Origin: Lachnospiraceae bacterium
Lineage (GTDB): Bacteria > Bacillota > Clostridia > Lachnospirales > Lachnospiraceae
Reading direction: 5' to 3'
Assembly (NCBI GenBank): GCA_900770225.1
Contig: CAAGJU010000254.1
Location: forward strand, 1-27,991
Length of the DNA: 27,991 nucleotides
Positions 1-7,899 of the stretch are shown in pieces. The position numbers and the translations under genes are program-made. The notes beneath the pieces were generated by a model that was not told where the DNA came from, made no database searches, and worked only from the letters and a program-made list of their open reading frames with translations. The first letter of the stretch is position 1. Each line of letters opens with the position of its first letter.

Positions 1-22
1 AGGGGGCGTGTCAATAAGTCAT

Positions 23-55
23 TCACCCACTTTTGCACAAGTGCAACGTGGGTGA
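23..55. repeat. 33-bp interrupted dyad upstream of the GntR operon
   Basis: Outer arms TCACCCAC (23-30) and GTGGGTGA (48-55) pair perfectly, and inner arms TTGCAC (33-38) and GTGCAA (41-46) continue the symmetry around a 2-bp centre. It lies about 27 bp before the -35 box of the GntR gene. It could be an operator, or the terminator hairpin of a gene left of the window, since TGACTTTT follows. The symmetry is visible; the role is inferred. Confidence 0.5.
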
Positions 56-81
56 TGACTTTTGACACTGTTATCATTGTA

Positions 82-110
82 TTGACTTTCCTGCGTACTA
101 AGTGTAATAT
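82..110 (+). promoter_or_regulatory. Probable sigma-A promoter of the GntR/ABC operon
   Basis: TTGACT (82-87) and TAATAT (105-110) are separated by 17 bp. A direct repeat TGTAATA (103-109 and 112-118) covers the -10 box and expected start site. The half-site GTACTAA lies in the spacer. YtrA-type repressors usually control their own operon, so a binding site here is expected, but I cannot define it. Confidence 0.5.
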
Positions 111-184
111 CTGTAATAGAACAGTTAAACACAAAACTGCCGTATGCGCTGCGCCAGGCAGACGCATAAGATCGGGGGATTTTC

Positions 185-640
185 ATGACAGGGGCAGTCA
201 ATACGGGAGAATCCGTCAGGGTAATCCTTCCGGCAGAACAGAGCGTTGAGATGACAGGAGTGAGGCCTATCGTGTTTGTGGATTATCGGGATCCGCGGCC
301 TGTGTATGAACAGATCGTGGATTATTATGAAAAACTGATACTGACAGGGGCCATGCAGCCGGATGAAAGGATCCCGTCTGTACGGCAGACGGCAGCGGAA
401 TGGTCGATTAACCCGAATACCATTCAAAAAGCCTTTTCAATCCTTGAGGAGAGGGGCTATATCTATGCCGTGCCGGGCCGCGGAAACTTCGTCGCCGAGA
501 CAGATGATCTCCTGAAGCAGAGGAAAGAGCGCTTTCTGGAGAATGAGGAGAAGAACCTCCGGGAGGCGAAGGAATTTGGCGTGGAGAGAGGGCAGATAGA
601 GGATATTCTTGACCGGGTTTTCGGGAGTGATGAGGCATGA
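185..640 (+). CDS. GntR family transcriptional regulator, YtrA subfamily
   Basis: A short cytoplasmic DNA-binding regulator. The winged helix-turn-helix spans about residues 35-105, including IPSVRQTAAEWSINPNT for the helices and GRGNFVA at the wing. Only a short charged helical tail follows, with no FadR- or UTRA-type ligand domain. That layout is typical of the YtrA subfamily, which represses adjacent ABC transporter operons. The start is uncertain. ATG 185 has GGGGGA upstream, but it adds about 30 unconserved residues. GTG 272, preceded by GAGG 6 bp away, would give a 122-residue protein beginning right before the conserved YRDPRPVYEQI segment, closer to the family's usual length. The stop overlaps the ATPase start by 4 bp (ATGA), so the two are translationally coupled. 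The family call is firm; the inducer is unknown. Confidence 0.88.
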   Translation: MTGAVNTGESVRVILPAEQSVEMTGVRPIVFVDYRDPRPVYEQIVDYYEKLILTGAMQPDERIPSVRQTAAEWSINPNTIQKAFSILEERGYIYAVPGRGNFVAETDDLLKQRKERFLENEEKNLREAKEFGVERGQIEDILDRVFGSDEA

Positions 641-1578
641 TAGAGATCAGAGATATTTCAAAATCATATGATGACGGCGCTTCGAAAGCTCTCAGCGGCA
701 TTTCGATGCGGATAGATGACGGCCGGGTTTTCGGCCTGATCGGGACAAACGGCGCGGGGAAAAGCACGCTGATGCGTATCATGAGCGGTGTGATCCGCCC
801 GGACAGCGGTAATGTCTGGTATGATCGCCGGCAGTTTTTCCGGGTGTCCGGCAAAAATGGCAGGATATCAGGGGAGGATACGGCACTGAAGACGGATATC
901 TGTTTTCTGCCGGATTCCTGGAATTTTCCGCTGAATACGACACCGGCGGAGTGCGCACGCCGGTTTCAGCTGTTCTATCAGAATTTCAATGAGGAACGCT
1001 TTCGAAAAATGATGAAGACCGTAGGTCTGGATCTGAACCGGCCGGTCAGGACATTCTCCCGTGGCATGCGCAAGGAGACCTCCATGCTGCTGGGACTCTG
1101 CGCCGGCACAAGGTATCTGTTCTGTGACGAGATTTTCGACGGCCTCGATCCTGTGGTCCGCCAGGCAATGAAGAGCCTTGTGGCGGAGGAAATGGTCGAC
1201 AGGAACTTTACGCCGGTGATCGCTTCCCATAATCTGCGGGAGCTCGAAGACTTCTGCGATCACGTGGGACTGCTTTATAAGGGCGGTGTGCTCCTGTCGG
1301 AGGAACTGGAAAATATGAAGCTGAGCATCCACAAGGTACAGTTCGTCCTGAGAGACAAAGGAAGAGAGGATGAGCTCTGCAGGAATCTGGATGTGCTTCA
1401 ATGCAGGAAAAGGGGATCGGTGACGGAAATCCTTGCGAGGGGAAGTGCAGATGACATTATGCAGACGGTCAGAAGCGAGGATCCTGTTTTTGCGGAAATT
1501 CTGCCGGTGACACTGGAGGAAGCTTTTATCGGAGAGACGGAGGTGAACGGATATGACTTCAACAGTCTCTTTTCGTAA
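637..1578 (+). CDS. ABC transporter ATP-binding protein (YtrB-like)
   Basis: The cytoplasmic nucleotide-binding subunit of an ABC-2 type transporter. Walker A is GTNGAGKS (residues 36-43). The signature region is degenerate, FSRGMRKE (140-147) in place of LSGGQ. Walker B and the catalytic glutamate are YLFCDEIFDGLDP (160-172, Glu165), and the switch histidine is in IASHNL. The LSGGQ variant with SRGM is common in the YtrB/EcsA/CcmA-like group. About 80 residues follow the core domain and probably contact the permease or a second subunit. It overlaps the regulator by 4 bp and the permease by 26 bp, so regulator, ATPase and permease are one transcription unit. The substrate cannot be read from the sequence; relatives act in cell-envelope stress or peptide-antibiotic response. 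Confidence 0.92.
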   Translation: MIEIRDISKSYDDGASKALSGISMRIDDGRVFGLIGTNGAGKSTLMRIMSGVIRPDSGNVWYDRRQFFRVSGKNGRISGEDTALKTDICFLPDSWNFPLNTTPAECARRFQLFYQNFNEERFRKMMKTVGLDLNRPVRTFSRGMRKETSMLLGLCAGTRYLFCDEIFDGLDPVVRQAMKSLVAEEMVDRNFTPVIASHNLRELEDFCDHVGLLYKGGVLLSEELENMKLSIHKVQFVLRDKGREDELCRNLDVLQCRKRGSVTEILARGSADDIMQTVRSEDPVFAEILPVTLEEAFIGETEVNGYDFNSLFS

Positions 1579-3370
1579 GGAGCTGCGGGATAATATGCGC
1601 GAGAGAATATGGCTCTTCGCGATTATCCTTGCTGTGGGGATCCTGCTTCTGCCGGTAGCGGTTTTTCTGGAGATCCAGGATGCCAGTATTGAAAGTGTCC
1701 AAAGCAATATTGTCGATGCATTCCGTCAGACGGCTGGCCTTCAGAGCGCCTATATGGGTGCTGCCGTCAGTGTGGCCGCAGGCATAGCCGGGGTTTCCGG
1801 CTTTTCCTGGCTGGCATCGCAGGAACGCAATGACCTGATGCACAGCCTGCCGGTCAGCCGGGAAAGAATTTTTACCGTTATTTTTACCTCCGGCGCTGTC
1901 CTCTGTATCGTACCGTATCTGATCTGTCAGATATTTGCGGCTCTTGTCGTACCGCTGGTGAACGGCTGCTTTCAGGGTGCGCTTGCTGTGGAGGGGTTAA
2001 AAGCCGCGGCATTTTTTATCCTGGCATTTTTATCCGTGTATTCTGTCTTCTGCCTTGGGATGATCCTGAGCGGACGGACGGGGATCGGTGCCGCGCTGGG
2101 GATTTTTATCCTGGTCATCGGGCCGGCAGTGTACTGGCTTGTCACGATACTGATCCATGTGAATTTTTCCACGGTGCTTATCGCTGGTAATAGCTTTCAA
2201 TGGATGCTTTCACCCGTTGCTCTTGCTGTGAGTGTACCCGAGAAGGATATCAGCACATGGGCGGCCGTGGTCGGACTGGCAATATGGGCAGTTGCATGCC
2301 TTGCCCTTGCCTGCCGGATTTACGCCATGCGTCCGTCGGAAAAGGCCGGCAGTGCATTTATTTTCCGATGGATTTCACCTGTGCTTCAGATCATTCTGAT
2401 GGCTTTCGGCGGTTTTGGCCTCGGTCTGATGTTCGGGTATTACAATTCGACCAGCCCCAGCTATGCGCTTTTTATCACAGGTGCTGCCGTTGGCTGCCTG
2501 GTGGTGTGGATCATCTCGGAGCTTGTTTTTTACGGAAAAATCCGCCATTTCAGGAAGAAATGCAGACTGATCGCAGGCGCATTCGGCGGTACGATTCTGA
2601 TCTTCCTGATGTTTGCCATGGATCCGCTGCACGTGGATCAGCGGATTCCGGATGCCGACCATGTGCAGGCGATGGGCTTCTGGTCTGCCAGCCTCGACTA
2701 TCTGTACATGACGACAAACTATACGACAAACTATGCCTCGGGAACGGAATACAGGGGATTTGATGAGCGGATCAATGATGTCCTGATCACTGACTTTGAA
2801 CCGATGTATGAAATGGCTCAGGAAGCCGCATCTTCGCAGGATGCGGAGAGCGATATCTACCAGTCGAATCACGCAGAAGAAACAGGTACGAATGTCCTGA
2901 TCGATATCGGATGGAAGCTGAAGAGCGGCCGGATGGTTTACAGAGAATATTCGGTGAGCGACGCTTCGCTGGAAAAAATGTGGGATGCCTACCGTGACAG
3001 TGCTGAATTCGATGAGAATTACAATCCCTTCCGGAAGATCAGCGTGTCGGATATCCACAGTGTCTCCGTCTACAGCACAACGGAATCTGATGATAATACG
3101 GAATCTCTGCAGCTGAATGAGGCAGAAAAACAGGAGCTCGTGGATGATCTGGCAGAGGATTTCCGGGAATCGCGTCCAGCGGAGCTTCTGCAGAGCTATT
3201 ATCAGATAGTTCTGGACATCAATGAGTGGTCGGAGAATACAAAGGAGCCGCTGATGAATATCACGGTCTATGACAGCTATGAGAATACGATGGCGTTCCT
3301 GCGGACACACGGCGCCGCAGAGGTACTGAGCACCCTGAACACGGATGAAACTGTCTCTGCCCATGCGTGA
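1553..3370 (+). CDS. ABC-2 type permease with large C-terminal extracytoplasmic domain
   Basis: The membrane partner of the preceding ATPase, 605 residues. Roughly nine or ten hydrophobic segments fill residues 15-355, for example near 18-40, 66-86, 103-130, 145-168, 171-198, 235-258, 268-292, 300-322 and 336-354. After the last segment comes a soluble region of about 250 residues (355-605), rich in Asp, Glu, Ser and Tyr, with no membrane segment. By the even helix count it should face outside, but topology is not certain. I recall clostridial permeases of this shape carrying a C-terminal DUF6449-type domain, which I cannot confirm. The ATG is preceded by GGAGGTG 9 bp upstream and lies inside the end of the ATPase gene. 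The permease function is secure from composition and context; the substrate is unknown. Confidence 0.85.
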   Translation: MTSTVSFRKELRDNMRERIWLFAIILAVGILLLPVAVFLEIQDASIESVQSNIVDAFRQTAGLQSAYMGAAVSVAAGIAGVSGFSWLASQERNDLMHSLPVSRERIFTVIFTSGAVLCIVPYLICQIFAALVVPLVNGCFQGALAVEGLKAAAFFILAFLSVYSVFCLGMILSGRTGIGAALGIFILVIGPAVYWLVTILIHVNFSTVLIAGNSFQWMLSPVALAVSVPEKDISTWAAVVGLAIWAVACLALACRIYAMRPSEKAGSAFIFRWISPVLQIILMAFGGFGLGLMFGYYNSTSPSYALFITGAAVGCLVVWIISELVFYGKIRHFRKKCRLIAGAFGGTILIFLMFAMDPLHVDQRIPDADHVQAMGFWSASLDYLYMTTNYTTNYASGTEYRGFDERINDVLITDFEPMYEMAQEAASSQDAESDIYQSNHAEETGTNVLIDIGWKLKSGRMVYREYSVSDASLEKMWDAYRDSAEFDENYNPFRKISVSDIHSVSVYSTTESDDNTESLQLNEAEKQELVDDLAEDFRESRPAELLQSYYQIVLDINEWSENTKEPLMNITVYDSYENTMAFLRTHGAAEVLSTLNTDETVSAHA

Positions 3371-3417
3371 CGATGGGGTTCACAGAATCCACAGACAGAT
3401 ATCGGCCATCAAACATA

Positions 3418-3474
3418 AGATAATCTGAGAGGGAAATTCAGCGAAACAGAAGACAATCCCAATCATTATCTCAG
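3418..3474 (+). promoter_or_regulatory. Inverted repeats in the leader of the dual-adaptor operon
   Basis: In the 127-bp gap before the first adaptor, AGATAAT (3418-3424) pairs with ATTATCT (3465-3471). Alternatively CTGAGA (3425-3430) pairs with TCTCAG (3469-3474). These are competing folds or an operator. I see no convincing promoter in the gap, so the operon may share transcripts with the upstream operon. Its own ribosome binding site, GGGAGGA, lies just before 3498. Confidence 0.3.
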
Positions 3475-3497
3475 GAAATAATAAGAGGGAGGATGAC

Positions 3498-4907
3498 ATG
3501 AGGAAGCATAAAAAGGCAGGCATTATCGCACTGGTCGTGATCGCGGCGGCAGTGGCTGCGCTGCTGGTCTGGTTTTTTGTCTTTCGCGGCAGCAGCGGGA
3601 AAAATGACGGGGAAACAGCCTATGTGCAGTCTGTGTCCATTCTGATGGATACAGGCTCGGTAGGTATGACCAATCAGTATGCCGGTGTCGTGGAGACACA
3701 GGAGACATGGTCTGTCAACAAGGCGGATGATGCCACCGTTGCGGATCTGAAGGTGAAGGTCGGCGATACAGTCAAAAAGGGTGATGTACTGTTTACTTAT
3801 GATACATCCACGTATCAGTCTCAGCTGGATCAGGCCAATATTGATCTGCAGCGCATGAACAATGAACTGAAGACGTTGAACGATACGCTCACGCAGCTGC
3901 AGGCACAGCAGAAAAAGGCAGCTGCCTCTGAGCAGGCGAACTACACGATTCAGATTCAGGAGCAGCAGCTCTCGATCCAGCAGAAACAGCTGGATATCCA
4001 GAGCAAGCAGGCCGATATTGACAAGCTGAATGAGAATATTCAGAACAATCAGGTGACGTCCGGCATTGACGGTGTTGTGCGTACGATCAATGACGGGACG
4101 TCTACTTCCATGTCCAGCGGCACAGACAGCAATGCCTACATTACCATCATGAAGACCGGCGACCTCCGTGTGAAGGGAACGGTCAATGAGATGAACATCG
4201 GCATGCTGACGGAGGGAAGTGCTGTCACGATCCGTTCCCGTGTCGACAGCTCAAAGACTTGGAAGGGTACTATTACGAAGATCGATACGGAGAATTCCAC
4301 GACCGATACGTCGAACGGATATTACATGTCGTCGGATGCCTCCACAGCAAGCTCCAAGTATCCTTTCTACGTGGAACTCGACAGCAGCGACGGCCTGATG
4401 CTCGGCCAGCATGTGTACATCGAGCCGGATACCGGCATGGAGGATACGGTAGATAAGTCGGAGGGCATCTGGATCGGCAGCTACTGCGTGGATCAGACGG
4501 ATCCGGACAATCCGTTTGTCTGGGCGGATAACGGCCATGGACGTCTTGAGAAGAGAACTGTGAAGATCGGCGGTACGGATGACATGATGAGCGAGGTGCA
4601 GATCCTCGACGGCCTTACGAAGGATGACAGCATAGCCATTCCGGACGGTACACAGCAGGAGGGCATGAAGACGGCGCCGATGTCAGAGATGCCTGTGGAT
4701 GATGTATATTCTGAGAGCGCAGGCTCTGATATCGTCGGAAGCTCCTACAGCGAAGAGACATATGCCGGTGATACCGGCGACAGCGGTGATCCATCTGTCG
4801 ATAATACCGGTGCCGAAATTGAGACGACGACAGGAACAGAAGACGGCGTATCCGGAGATGGTGACACCGGATCAGGAATGTCCGAAGACACAAATGTTAC
4901 GGAGTGA
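3498..4907 (+). CDS. HlyD/MacA-type membrane fusion protein (adaptor 1)
   Basis: An export adaptor anchored in the membrane by one N-terminal segment (residues 8-28) after a basic start. The first half-lipoyl motif is at 80-101 (VGDTVKKGDVLFTYDT). Residues 105-140 and 146-184 are Gln/Lys-rich helices forming a continuous coiled-coil hairpin. The second half-lipoyl strand follows at 188-218 (SGIDGVVRTI), then beta-barrel and membrane-proximal regions to about 390. The last 80 residues are a Ser/Gly/Asp/Glu/Thr-rich acidic tail with no obvious fold. Such adaptors link a MacB-type permease to the cell envelope; in Bacillus the comparable protein is YknX. It starts the second transport operon, and its stop lies 14 bp before the ATPase ATG. 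The substrate is not readable. Confidence 0.9.
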   Translation: MRKHKKAGIIALVVIAAAVAALLVWFFVFRGSSGKNDGETAYVQSVSILMDTGSVGMTNQYAGVVETQETWSVNKADDATVADLKVKVGDTVKKGDVLFTYDTSTYQSQLDQANIDLQRMNNELKTLNDTLTQLQAQQKKAAASEQANYTIQIQEQQLSIQQKQLDIQSKQADIDKLNENIQNNQVTSGIDGVVRTINDGTSTSMSSGTDSNAYITIMKTGDLRVKGTVNEMNIGMLTEGSAVTIRSRVDSSKTWKGTITKIDTENSTTDTSNGYYMSSDASTASSKYPFYVELDSSDGLMLGQHVYIEPDTGMEDTVDKSEGIWIGSYCVDQTDPDNPFVWADNGHGRLEKRTVKIGGTDDMMSEVQILDGLTKDDSIAIPDGTQQEGMKTAPMSEMPVDDVYSESAGSDIVGSSYSEETYAGDTGDSGDPSVDNTGAEIETTTGTEDGVSGDGDTGSGMSEDTNVTE

Positions 4908-4921
4908 CGGAGGTATATCCT

Positions 4922-5617
4922 ATGATTCTTACATGTACGGATATATGCAAAAGCTATTTTCAGGGAAAAATGGAATTCCCGATCCTCCATCACATTAATT
5001 TTTCCATGGAGGAGGGAGAGTACGTGGCCGTCATGGGACCGTCCGGTTCGGGCAAGTCGACGCTGATGAACCTGATCGGCTGTCTCGACCGCCCCACATC
5101 GGGAAAGCTGGTGCTGGACGGCACGGATGTATCGAACTGTACGGACAATATGCTGGCGGATCTGCGGCTGAAAAAGATCGGCTTTGTATTTCAGACGTTT
5201 GAGCTGCTCGCCTATCAGACGGCGCTTCAGAATGTGGAGCTGCCGCTCACGTATGCCGGTGTGCCGCGGAGTGAAAGAAGAAAGAGAGCAACGGAGGCGC
5301 TGCGCAGGGTCGGGCTGGAGGATCGCATGGATCATAAGCCTTCACAGCTCTCCGGCGGACAGAAGCAGCGCGTGGCGATCGCCAGGGCGCTGGTCAACCA
5401 CCCGAAGCTTCTCCTGGCGGATGAGCCGACCGGCGCGCTGGACTCGAAATCGGGACAGCAGGTTATGGATATTTTTCAGCAGCTGAATGAGAACGGAACG
5501 ACAGTGCTGATGATCACGCATGATGCAAAGATCGCCCGTCACGCGAAGCGGATCGTCCGGATTGAGGACGGTGTGCTGACGGAGAGCGATCCCGCGGAAA
5601 CGGAGGAGACGGAATGA
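4922..5617 (+). CDS. ABC transporter ATP-binding protein (MacB/LolD/YknY-like)
   Basis: The ATPase of the MacB-type exporter, 231 residues, the usual single-domain length. Walker A is GPSGSGKST (39-47), the signature is LSGGQKQR (143-150), and Walker B is LLLADEPTGALD (163-174). The Q-loop FVFQTFELLAYQTALQNVELPL and the switch ITHD are intact, so it should hydrolyse ATP. I chose ATG 4922 because GGAGG lies 8 bp upstream (4909-4913). The alternative GTG 4904 overlaps the previous stop and lacks a good site. The gene lies between two adaptor genes; its stop overlaps the start of adaptor 2 by 4 bp. The family assignment is very secure. Confidence 0.95.
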   Translation: MILTCTDICKSYFQGKMEFPILHHINFSMEEGEYVAVMGPSGSGKSTLMNLIGCLDRPTSGKLVLDGTDVSNCTDNMLADLRLKKIGFVFQTFELLAYQTALQNVELPLTYAGVPRSERRKRATEALRRVGLEDRMDHKPSQLSGGQKQRVAIARALVNHPKLLLADEPTGALDSKSGQQVMDIFQQLNENGTTVLMITHDAKIARHAKRIVRIEDGVLTESDPAETEETE

Positions 5618-7887
5618 GTGCGAAGAAAAGAATCGTGTCCGTCATTGTGACCGTGGCTGTCATCGTCGGCGCCGGTGCCGGCATCTCAACAGCCGTGCGT
5701 GCGACGACACAGAACGGCAAGGTTATGGTCGTTCCCGTGTCAGATCTGAATTACGGCGGCTACGACTACGGAAACTACAGCAGCATGAGTGGACAGGTGA
5801 CGGCTGATGCAGCACAGAACGTGTATGTCAACGACACGGAAACGGTGGAATCTGTCAGCGTCACCCCGGGACAGAGCGTGAAGAAGGGGGATGTGCTTCT
5901 CACCTTCGATACGAATAAAACCTCCCTGGGACTGCAGCAGGAACAGCTCAATCACAAGAAGATCGAGCTGGACATTGAAGTGGCAAAGAAAAATATTGAA
6001 ACGCTGAACAAGCTGAAACCCGTGTCGGATTCCGGCGGCGGAGGCGGCACAGATCCGCTGGTTCCCGATATCCCGGATGATAACGGACAGGATGAGCCGG
6101 TATACAGCGGCACGATCACTTCGGAGGCTGTCGACCAGTACAAGGGAGACGGCGACGGAACAGCGGATAACCCGTATATTTTTCTCGTGCGCGCGGATGC
6201 GGATGGAAGTATGATCATTGATCCGTCGTTTGTAGAAGCACTGCAGACGCTGGCGGGACAGGCAGCGGATGGTGCGGAAGGGCAGGATGCCGCTGCAAAT
6301 TCGGAAAGCACGGGTAATTCAGCGAATGCCGGTAATGCAGCGAATAAAGCTGCGAGTTCCAATGGCGAAAACACAGGAACATCGAGCACCGCAGAAAACA
6401 GTAGTGCATCTGTCGGAACAGAGACTACTGGCAACGATGTGTACTTCTGCCTCAAAAATGTCGATGAGAATGATGCGCTGATCAGCGCCTGGATCGGCAA
6501 TGCGGCATCCCTGAGCACGACGGAGTCCACAAAGCTGAATATGTCCGGCGGCGGTATTTCAACATCCGGACTGACGGTCGAAGAGATCGCAGCAGTTCTC
6601 TCCGCCATGCAGCTTACAGACGCGGAGAAGGCAGCCATCATGAAGGCGGCGGGCATTGAACTGCCTGACATGACACCCACACCCGAACCCACGGTGACGC
6701 CTGAGCCCTCCGTGGCACCTTCGCCGGAGCCTGCTGACAGCGATAGTGATGCGGGCAGTGATGTCAACAGTGGTGCGAAAACAACAAGTATCCGCGGTAA
6801 TACAGGAAGCCATGTAAGGACGGCAAATGTCGTTGATGGTACCGGCACTGCGCGGAACGCTGCTGCCGGACAGGCAAATGCGGATATTTCTTCCGCTCAG
6901 CTGGCAGTGATCCGTCGGGTTGTCGGACTTACTGAAGACGCTGGGAAACTTCTGACAGGCAGTTCTGTCTCCGATTCTGCTGTTTCGGGACCGGCTGGCA
7001 AGGCGGGGGTTTCTTATGGCAATGCTGCTCCGACAGCTGTCCTGACGGCAGATACCTCCGACGCATCCTCGTCGGGCAGCGGCAAGTCAGGTTCGGATAA
7101 TACCTCCGGATATTCGGAGCTGATCCCTTCCAATGCTGAATACACGGCGTCGGATCTGGCGCAGGCAAAGAAGGATGAGCAGGAAAAACTGGACGGGCTT
7201 CAGCTTGACCTGAAGGAGTCGGATCTGAAGATCGCACAGACACAGAAGGATCTGGATGCAGGCACAGTCCGGGCAAAAATGAACGGCGTGGTCAAAACCG
7301 TCGGCGATCCGAAAAACATCCCGAAGGACGGCAGTGCTTTTATCACGGTGACGGCATCGGAAGGGATGTATATCACGAGTGCCGTGGCTGAGAGCATGCT
7401 GGATTCCGTACACGAGGGCGATTCGGTTACGGTAATGTCGTGGACCACGGGTAATACCTATGATGCCACGATCAGTGATATCTCACCCTATCCGGATACG
7501 AGCGGCATGTACGGTTCATCCCCTTCGGATTCCTATTATCCGTTTACCGCCTACATCAATACACCTGACGCCCAGCTCTCAGAAGGCGACGGACTGGATG
7601 TGACGCTGAACAGCAGTACGCCGGACAGCGGCATGACGGATGACGGATCGCTGTACCTGATGAAAGCGTTTATCCGCGAGGAGAACGGTACAAAGTACGT
7701 CTGGAAGCGCGGGGATGATGGTAAGCTGACGAAGCAGAACGTGAAGACGGGAAAGCTTTCCAACGACAGCTACGAGATCCTGTCCGGCCTTTCCGCGGAT
7801 GACTGGGTCGCTTTTCCCTATGGGAACAACGTGAAGGAAGGCACAGCAACGACAGAGGGTTCGGTGAATGATCTGTATTCATCATGA
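5614..7887 (+). CDS. HlyD-type adaptor 2 with a very long insertion in its hairpin
   Basis: A second membrane fusion protein, 757 residues against roughly 350-500 for common relatives. One N-terminal membrane segment (6-28) is followed by the first half-lipoyl motif (VTPGQSVKKGDVLLTFDT, 83-100) and the ascending helix (105-135). The descending helix is at 512-550 and the second half-lipoyl at 552-582. Between the helices lies an insertion of about 375 residues (136-512). It holds Gly-rich SGGGGG, a segment GDGTADNPYIFLV (180-192), Asn/Ala/Ser/Gly low complexity (219-272), a segment NDVYFCLKNVDENDALISAW (274-293), a small helical part (321-350), Pro/Glu repeats (353-373) and another Ser/Gly stretch (374-505). 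The beta-barrel and membrane-proximal region completes the protein. A 4-bp overlap with the ATPase shows coupling. The adaptor call is secure; the insertion's role is unknown. Confidence 0.88.
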   Translation: MSAKKRIVSVIVTVAVIVGAGAGISTAVRATTQNGKVMVVPVSDLNYGGYDYGNYSSMSGQVTADAAQNVYVNDTETVESVSVTPGQSVKKGDVLLTFDTNKTSLGLQQEQLNHKKIELDIEVAKKNIETLNKLKPVSDSGGGGGTDPLVPDIPDDNGQDEPVYSGTITSEAVDQYKGDGDGTADNPYIFLVRADADGSMIIDPSFVEALQTLAGQAADGAEGQDAAANSESTGNSANAGNAANKAASSNGENTGTSSTAENSSASVGTETTGNDVYFCLKNVDENDALISAWIGNAASLSTTESTKLNMSGGGISTSGLTVEEIAAVLSAMQLTDAEKAAIMKAAGIELPDMTPTPEPTVTPEPSVAPSPEPADSDSDAGSDVNSGAKTTSIRGNTGSHVRTANVVDGTGTARNAAAGQANADISSAQLAVIRRVVGLTEDAGKLLTGSSVSDSAVSGPAGKAGVSYGNAAPTAVLTADTSDASSSGSGKSGSDNTSGYSELIPSNAEYTASDLAQAKKDEQEKLDGLQLDLKESDLKIAQTQKDLDAGTVRAKMNGVVKTVGDPKNIPKDGSAFITVTASEGMYITSAVAESMLDSVHEGDSVTVMSWTTGNTYDATISDISPYPDTSGMYGSSPSDSYYPFTAYINTPDAQLSEGDGLDVTLNSSTPDSGMTDDGSLYLMKAFIREENGTKYVWKRGDDGKLTKQNVKTGKLSNDSYEILSGLSADDWVAFPYGNNVKEGTATTEGSVNDLYSS

Positions 7888-7899
7888 GGAGGAGAGAAC

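Noticed and set aside
48..58. GTGGGTGATGA shared with 22897-22907 as a regulatory motif
   Set aside because: Many 11-base matches are expected by chance within 28 kb, and the distance to each -35 box differs.
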